Origin: Paenibacillus beijingensis
Lineage (GTDB): Bacteria > Bacillota > Bacilli > Paenibacillales > Paenibacillaceae
Assembly (NCBI RefSeq): GCF_000961095.1
Contig: NZ_CP011058.1
Location: forward strand, 5,162,001 to 5,226,000
Reading direction: 5' to 3'
DNA length: 64,000 nucleotides
Part shown: positions 60,701 through 64,000 of the stretch, piece by piece
Layout: each line of letters begins with the position of its first letter
How positions within the stretch are numbered: the stretch's first letter is position 1
Notes under the pieces: model-generated
Databases searched by the model: none
The model's input: only the letters and a program-made list of their open reading frames with translations
What the model was told of the DNA's origin: nothing
Made by a program: the position numbers and the translations under genes

Positions 60701-63363
60701 CTGCGGTAGTACAGACGGAGCGTCGCATCCTGATCCGTGTCGCTTTCCGCGGTAAAGGTTACGCTGCCCGCACCGAAATTGTCCGTTTTCGCTTTATCTC
60801 CCGTATTGACAATTTGCACTCCGCCCGTAACGACGACGGACGGATCGTCGACGAGAATCCGCTTACGGTTCAGGTAGATGCTTTCCAGATTGAGGTAATT
60901 GTTCTCGTTCTCCAGCGAGAGACGGACCTTATTTTCTCCTTTAATCAACGGAAGAGAAACGGGCTTCACATTTAGTTTACCGTCACCCGACCACCCGCCG
61001 CTTGACGCGAAAGAAACGGGCGCCGGCGTAGAGCCGTTGATCTGCAGCGTACCGTTCACATTGTTCGCCGTCGCATACGAAAAATAAACCGACTTCGTAA
61101 CGGCAGCATCCGATGGGATTGTAAATTCGATCGTATCGGGACCGTTCTTCAAGTTCTGCACTTGTTTGCCCGCTACGACGGCAGGCACTTTCGTGATCAG
61201 AGCCGGCTGCGTCGGCGCCCAGCCGGTATCGGCGAATTCCGCCATGTAACGCTCCCCGTTCAGGCTCAAATACTGCAGCTTAACCCCGGTATCGTTAGAA
61301 CCTTCATCTTTCAGCGTCACGGTGTTGTCGCCGGCTTGCAGGTGAACGGTCACCGGCGCCGTTTCACGGAAATCTTTCCAGTCGCCGGTGGATGGAAACG
61401 CCACCTCCTGTTTGCTGTTCGCATCTCCGTTTACGTACAGATTCCGGCTCACCGCTTCCTTGTCGACGCTGTAGCTGACCGCAATCGGGTAATCGCCTTC
61501 ACTCGGCACATTGACATGAAAAGTTACATAGTCGCCGTCCGTCTCGAAATAATAGACGTTGCCGTACTGATCCACTTTGCAGCTTATCAAGTTTGCAAAA
61601 ACCGCCTGGTACATCTTGTCCAGCCCGTGTCCGGCCGCCTCAAGCCTGGCGATGTTCAGCCACAAGTCGTTCGAATGGAGCTGCAGCTTAATTTTGTTCT
61701 CGCCGGCCTTCAGCGGTATGCCGGCAAATTCCTTCACGGCAACCGGATTTCCCCAGTCGGTCTTCTGGTCGAAGGCGATATGATCGGCCTGCAGCACGCC
61801 GTTGACCGTCAGGTAGCCTTCCGGGCTTCCGGCATCGTTACCATGCCCGTAATACAGCTTCAAGTTATAGTCGCCTGCTTCGGGAGCATCGACGGTAAAT
61901 TCGATTTGATCTTCGTCCTTCTTGCCGAAATCGCCGACCCAACCCGGCGCTTTATTGATCCGGGACTGGAACGTGACCGTATGCGGGACATCCAAGGCGG
62001 AAGCCGCGTCCACCGAAATGCCCGTCGCCTGCTTGTAGTTCATATAACCGGCAATGACCATTGCCTTGTGGCCGTTTTTGGAACGCGTGTCGTTGATCAC
62101 CTGCTTCAAATCTTTGTAACGGTCTTTGTCCTGCCAAATTTCACTGTAATCAAAATCGGTCTTTGTGCCCGGGGCCGGCACGGTGCTGTACCCCGCGTTG
62201 CCGCCGACCATGTTGAAGGTGACGTCATTTTTTTTGCTGTTATTTTCGGTTAAAGCATCTTTCGTATCATTGATGATTTTGTTGAAATCAAGCGAATAGT
62301 AACGTTTGTTCCCTGTATAATCGAGCAGGTAATCGTTATCGGAGGCTCCCCATTGGTCCAAATGGATGCCGTCGAAGCCATATTCGTTGACCGCGCGGTT
62401 GAACTCCTTCGTAATGTAAGCCCTCCATTCCGGATTTCCCGGATCCTGCAGGTACAAGGCCGTCGGGTTCGGCTTAACGCCATCGAAGAAAAACCCGACC
62501 TGGTCTTTGAGCGGATCGAAAGGCGCCTTGGCGTCCTTGTTATATAAACCCCATTCCGGTTTGACGCCGAATTTCTCGTAATTTTCCCGGGCGGCGTAGT
62601 TCATCTCGTACGCCATCGCCGCGGAGCCGTATTTCTGCGCCGCCGCGACCTCCTGCTTGATCGTAAGCGGGTACAGCGAGCGGCCGAGCAAATCGGTAAT
62701 GCTCGTGTTCTCGTCGACCGGGGCCGAAATGAAGCCGCCGTTCTCATCTCGGAGCGGATTGCCGTTGTCATCCGTCTTGGAGTAAACGGAGACGTCGTGC
62801 CGCCACATCCAGTCATAAAACTGATAGCCGTTCAAGTAATAGTCCTGCGACAGCTGCTTAAGCTTGGCATCGCTCTGCCCCAGCGGTTCCTTCGGAAATT
62901 CCGTTACGTAGCCGTAACGGGGAAAGTGCGTCCAGTCGCTGGAAACGTCGACCGCAGCGGTCATCGCTTCATCGGGAGCGTCATCAAACCATGCTTTGGC
63001 CAAGTAGCCCCGATAATCGGTCGATGGAGGCGTCCACCCAACTTCGAGACTGCCGGATCCGGACGATAGCACCGTAACCGGTTTGCTGCCTTCGGCTACG
63101 AGCGTGTCCAGCTGGTAAATCCGGATGTTCAATTTGCCGCTCCAATCTTTGCTTTGATCAAACTGCAGCGTAAACGTAACTTTTTCTCCCGGATTATACC
63201 TTGCTTTTCCCACGGCGAATTTTGTAATCGGTTTCAATGGGATGGATGAAGCTTGCTTTGCATATGCGATGGAGCTTTCATTGCCCTTGATTCCCGGAAC
63301 GACTGCTTCAAAAACGAGCAGTGCAGCGGATAAATATAACCATGCCTTGGTGCGTCGCAACAT
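57778..63363 (-). CDS. GH66 dextranase/cycloisomaltooligosaccharide glucanotransferase-type enzyme with a large internal module array
   Basis: A 1861-residue secreted enzyme on alpha-1,6-glucans (dextran). A signal-like N-terminus (KAWLYLSAALLVFEAVVPG) is followed by an Ig-like domain (about 45-145). The GH66 barrel begins at about 150 (HFPRYGYVTEFP). The likely nucleophile is D336 in FDGIHLDQWG and the acid/base is E408 in DYSEIWQDKDRY, with the 72-residue spacing I recall for known GH66 enzymes. From about 461 to 1572 come nine beta-sandwich, CBM35/CBM6-like units. The barrel then resumes (LRLMDAGLAALGATHIELG, ANMMDYFKFNAAYENLLFD), a C-terminal beta domain follows, and a disordered tail. 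Most family members are about 600-1000 residues. It could be a dextranase or a cyclodextran-forming enzyme. Confidence 0.9.
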   Translation of the reverse strand: MLRRTKAWLYLSAALLVFEAVVPGIKGNESSIAYAKQASSIPLKPITKFAVGKARYNPGEKVTFTLQFDQSKDWSGKLNIRIYQLDTLVAEGSKPVTVLSSGSGSLEVGWTPPSTDYRGYLAKAWFDDAPDEAMTAAVDVSSDWTHFPRYGYVTEFPKEPLGQSDAKLKQLSQDYYLNGYQFYDWMWRHDVSVYSKTDDNGNPLRDENGGFISAPVDENTSITDLLGRSLYPLTIKQEVAAAQKYGSAAMAYEMNYAARENYEKFGVKPEWGLYNKDAKAPFDPLKDQVGFFFDGVKPNPTALYLQDPGNPEWRAYITKEFNRAVNEYGFDGIHLDQWGASDNDYLLDYTGNKRYYSLDFNKIINDTKDALTENNSKKNDVTFNMVGGNAGYSTVPAPGTKTDFDYSEIWQDKDRYKDLKQVINDTRSKNGHKAMVIAGYMNYKQATGISVDAASALDVPHTVTFQSRINKAPGWVGDFGKKDEDQIEFTVDAPEAGDYNLKLYYGHGNDAGSPEGYLTVNGVLQADHIAFDQKTDWGNPVAVKEFAGIPLKAGENKIKLQLHSNDLWLNIARLEAAGHGLDKMYQAVFANLISCKVDQYGNVYYFETDGDYVTFHVNVPSEGDYPIAVSYSVDKEAVSRNLYVNGDANSKQEVAFPSTGDWKDFRETAPVTVHLQAGDNTVTLKDEGSNDTGVKLQYLSLNGERYMAEFADTGWAPTQPALITKVPAVVAGKQVQNLKNGPDTIEFTIPSDAAVTKSVYFSYATANNVNGTLQINGSTPAPVSFASSGGWSGDGKLNVKPVSLPLIKGENKVRLSLENENNYLNLESIYLNRKRILVDDPSVVVTGGVQIVNTGDKAKTDNFGAGSVTFTAESDTDQDATLRLYYRSDMDLTWKLTVAGTELSLSTSKNGWYGDDWWKSADLPVHLNAGSNTIKAEVTNGYANLHGIDLLSNKFDSRAAAVNGIDNSKPFTDGFGGMYDTATIPVTGATGGDTPVVFHYKSNADLHYQLFAGDNQAPVDADFPGTGGAQGEHTLNVTLPPGDSTIRLQPEANLTDSIQLDKIDVGGTTIEAEDPAVKLTGGAEVAADAASAGYIDSFKQQGDYVQLQLANVTESGAYPLTVTYKNSGGAAVRSVYVNGRKAGSIELPSTGDSWSTATVNVYLKSSATDNEIMVKKEDGKTEEAGIQIDKLVVGGMTLEAEDGAIGWQPVVPRTGSITPVIGQTDDFGKAGQSVTFTIDAAEDVDHFDVLYRTDNNPVVSVLIDGVTAAASVPLSKTSGGWGGAFAAKTVKAKIAAGKHTVTLKMESDGQYVNVSSIVVGGDEYAVANAALTEAGGTPVKTKIGYADDFNDDGDFVTFNVKVPAEGSYNLVWKYVNETREVSREVVVNDAAPQTAAFPVHASWSDVTMSGVELKAGLNQVTIKVAGAEDDGIKLDALKVEQAASAFSKIYEAEKADFLPPMTFYKDTILNFGHIGDSVSFDIDVPQDGEASLIYTYSNPGSTTSRAVFIDGVRQNDLSGQPGRIYFDGTGSTESYSEDGYFIVPFLAKGTHRVTLKADELSEKGNIRIKQLTLGYFNEPSLRLMDAGLAALGATHIELGTAENIADGPNMLAHEYYPNRSKKLLNSTKANMMDYFKFNAAYENLLFDSREDTAAKLEVAQNGSLLPLSQDGARNTLWYTVRKNDDNKGFERYDVIHLINMLNNDDNWRNAADDPTEQTNLKVTYPIGISEKDAKKLKVFAATPDADHGMFKELNYAWDGTNLIIDLPSLQYWSMIFIDKDPQKAKVDKLFAEHGESDSHPGNGKQNQTTGELSGGADQDTSTDTGVLNDPGLRQATDGTNTIDRRQMDGNAFIQQPKSLND

Positions 63364-63389
63364 TTGATTCCCTCCGCGTCTTGGTTTGG

Positions 63390-63402
63390 TGAAACGCTTT
63401 CA
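63390..63402. promoter_or_regulatory. cre-like/LacI-type operator before the GH66 gene
   Basis: TGAAACGCTTTCA (reverse TGAAAGCGTTTCA) lies 27 bases upstream of the GH66 start. It resembles a CcpA cre site but is one base short of the 14-base consensus, so another LacI-family protein could bind it. Confidence 0.5.
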
Positions 63403-63479
63403 TTGTTGTATATTACCATTCCAATTCGCAAAAGGCGGTGCAATAGATTCACGAGAAGGTGGACAATATTCCGGGAAAT

Positions 63480-64000
63480 TCACCGGATTGCAGACTCGAT
63501 TTCCGCCGCCGCCCGATCGAGGCCCTCTTTCACCGGAAGCTTGTTCGTAAATATGAGCAGCATGTACTTCGTAAAGATCGTTTCGACATCGTTCAGCTTT
63601 GGAATCGGCGGCCGCAGATAAGGATTTTTTATTCCTTCCATCGTCGCCATCACAAACGGATTTTTTTGCATCTCTACCGGCGTTGCGGCATCGATGTTCG
63701 TCGGGATTTGCCCGACCTTGAACATCATCTGCTGCGCCTCTCTTCCCGTCATCCATTTCATAAACGTCCACGAAGCCTGCAGATGCCGGGTATTTTTGAG
63801 AATAACCAAATTTTCGCCGCCGATGATGGATTTCCCCGGAAAGGGCGCAGCAACCGTATCGTCCAGCAGGTTGTATTTGTTGTCTTTGGAGCTGGACAGA
63901 ATGGAATAGAACCAGGGTCCTTCATCAATCATGAGCATTTGACCCTTCAGCAGACTTGTCCAGCGGTCTCCTTTGCCCAGGATCAGACTCCGGTTAAACA
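63480..64000 (-). CDS. Carbohydrate ABC transporter solute-binding protein, C-terminal part (runs off the window)
   Basis: The open frame continues through the right edge, so only the last 173 or so residues are seen. GDRWTSLLKGQMLMIDEGPW, KSIIGGENLVILKNTRHLQASWTFMKWMTGREAQ and GQIPTNIDAATPVEM are typical of the C-terminal lobe of sugar-binding proteins. It ends 117 bases upstream of GH66 on the same strand, so it probably belongs to an isomaltooligosaccharide importer operon (inferred). Confidence 0.85.
   Translation of the reverse strand, partial: FNRSLILGKGDRWTSLLKGQMLMIDEGPWFYSILSSSKDNKYNLLDDTVAAPFPGKSIIGGENLVILKNTRHLQASWTFMKWMTGREAQQMMFKVGQIPTNIDAATPVEMQKNPFVMATMEGIKNPYLRPPIPKLNDVETIFTKYMLLIFTNKLPVKEGLDRAAAEIESAIR

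Noticed and set aside
61162..62253. 363-codon plus-strand open frame
   Set aside because: Antisense to the GH66 gene, which has clear domain motifs throughout; no ribosome site or recognisable product.
63390..63402. Bona fide CcpA cre site
   Set aside because: The 13-base palindrome lacks one base relative to the 14-base cre consensus; kept only as cre-like.
1..64000. tRNA, rRNA, insertion sequence or prophage genes
   Set aside because: No cloverleaf-like or rRNA sequence, transposase, integrase or phage structural gene could be recognised on either strand.

Overview
The window looks like a chromosomal segment of a Paenibacillus-type Firmicute. It has mid-range base composition, strong AGGAGG ribosome binding sites, occasional TTG/GTG starts, an IDEAL-domain protein, a GlnK/GlnL two-component pair, a MocR-EamA pair and a GH66 glucan enzyme. 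I see no rRNA, tRNA, phage, insertion sequence or CRISPR array. About 45 protein genes are supported; most are on the minus strand.

Layout. 1-4.9 kb: a maltodextrin-type ABC importer (malE-malF-malG) behind a LacI regulator with two near-identical operators. 5.4-10.6 kb: assorted single genes (WH/HH-motif protein with a Ser/Cys tail, DUF1801 protein, radical SAM protein, GNAT, LysR regulator divergent from an EamA exporter). 10.7-13.8 kb: a ribosome-protection module, namely a Cfr-like 23S rRNA methyltransferase and an Lsa-type ABC-F protein. The ABC-F gene follows a leader that can fold into mutually exclusive hairpins ending in a terminator. 13.9-20.9 kb: TetR/SDR pair, RlmD-type methyltransferase, FtsH-like protease, IDEAL and VOC proteins. 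21-29.7 kb: phosphodiester glycosidase, glutamine-type ABC importer with a fused binding protein-permease, then glnT divergent from glnK-glnL. 29.7-34.4 kb: TetR-controlled drug efflux MFS, and a MocR regulator divergent from an EamA transporter.

34.6-46.5 kb is one long minus-strand operon: RpiR regulator, N-acyl/N-succinyl amino acid racemase, GNAT acyltransferase, M20 deacylase, D-amino acid transaminase, dipeptide ABC importer (binding protein, two permeases, two ATPases) and an M81 MlrC-like peptidase. It reads as import of D-residue peptides and irreversible D-to-L amino acid conversion. 46.5-47.4 kb is non-coding, with hairpins, repeats and a decayed gene end.

48.6-57.7 kb is a guanidine-use locus. 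Two guanidine-I (ykkC) riboswitches face away from each other. One precedes the two 'urea carboxylase-associated' proteins (probable carboxyguanidine deiminase), a biotin carboxylase of the urea/guanidine type and allophanate hydrolase; the other precedes an APC permease. 57.8-64 kb: a 1861-residue GH66 dextranase/cycloisomaltooligosaccharide synthase-type enzyme whose catalytic barrel appears split by about nine tandem beta-sandwich modules, next to the end of a sugar-binding protein gene that runs off the window.
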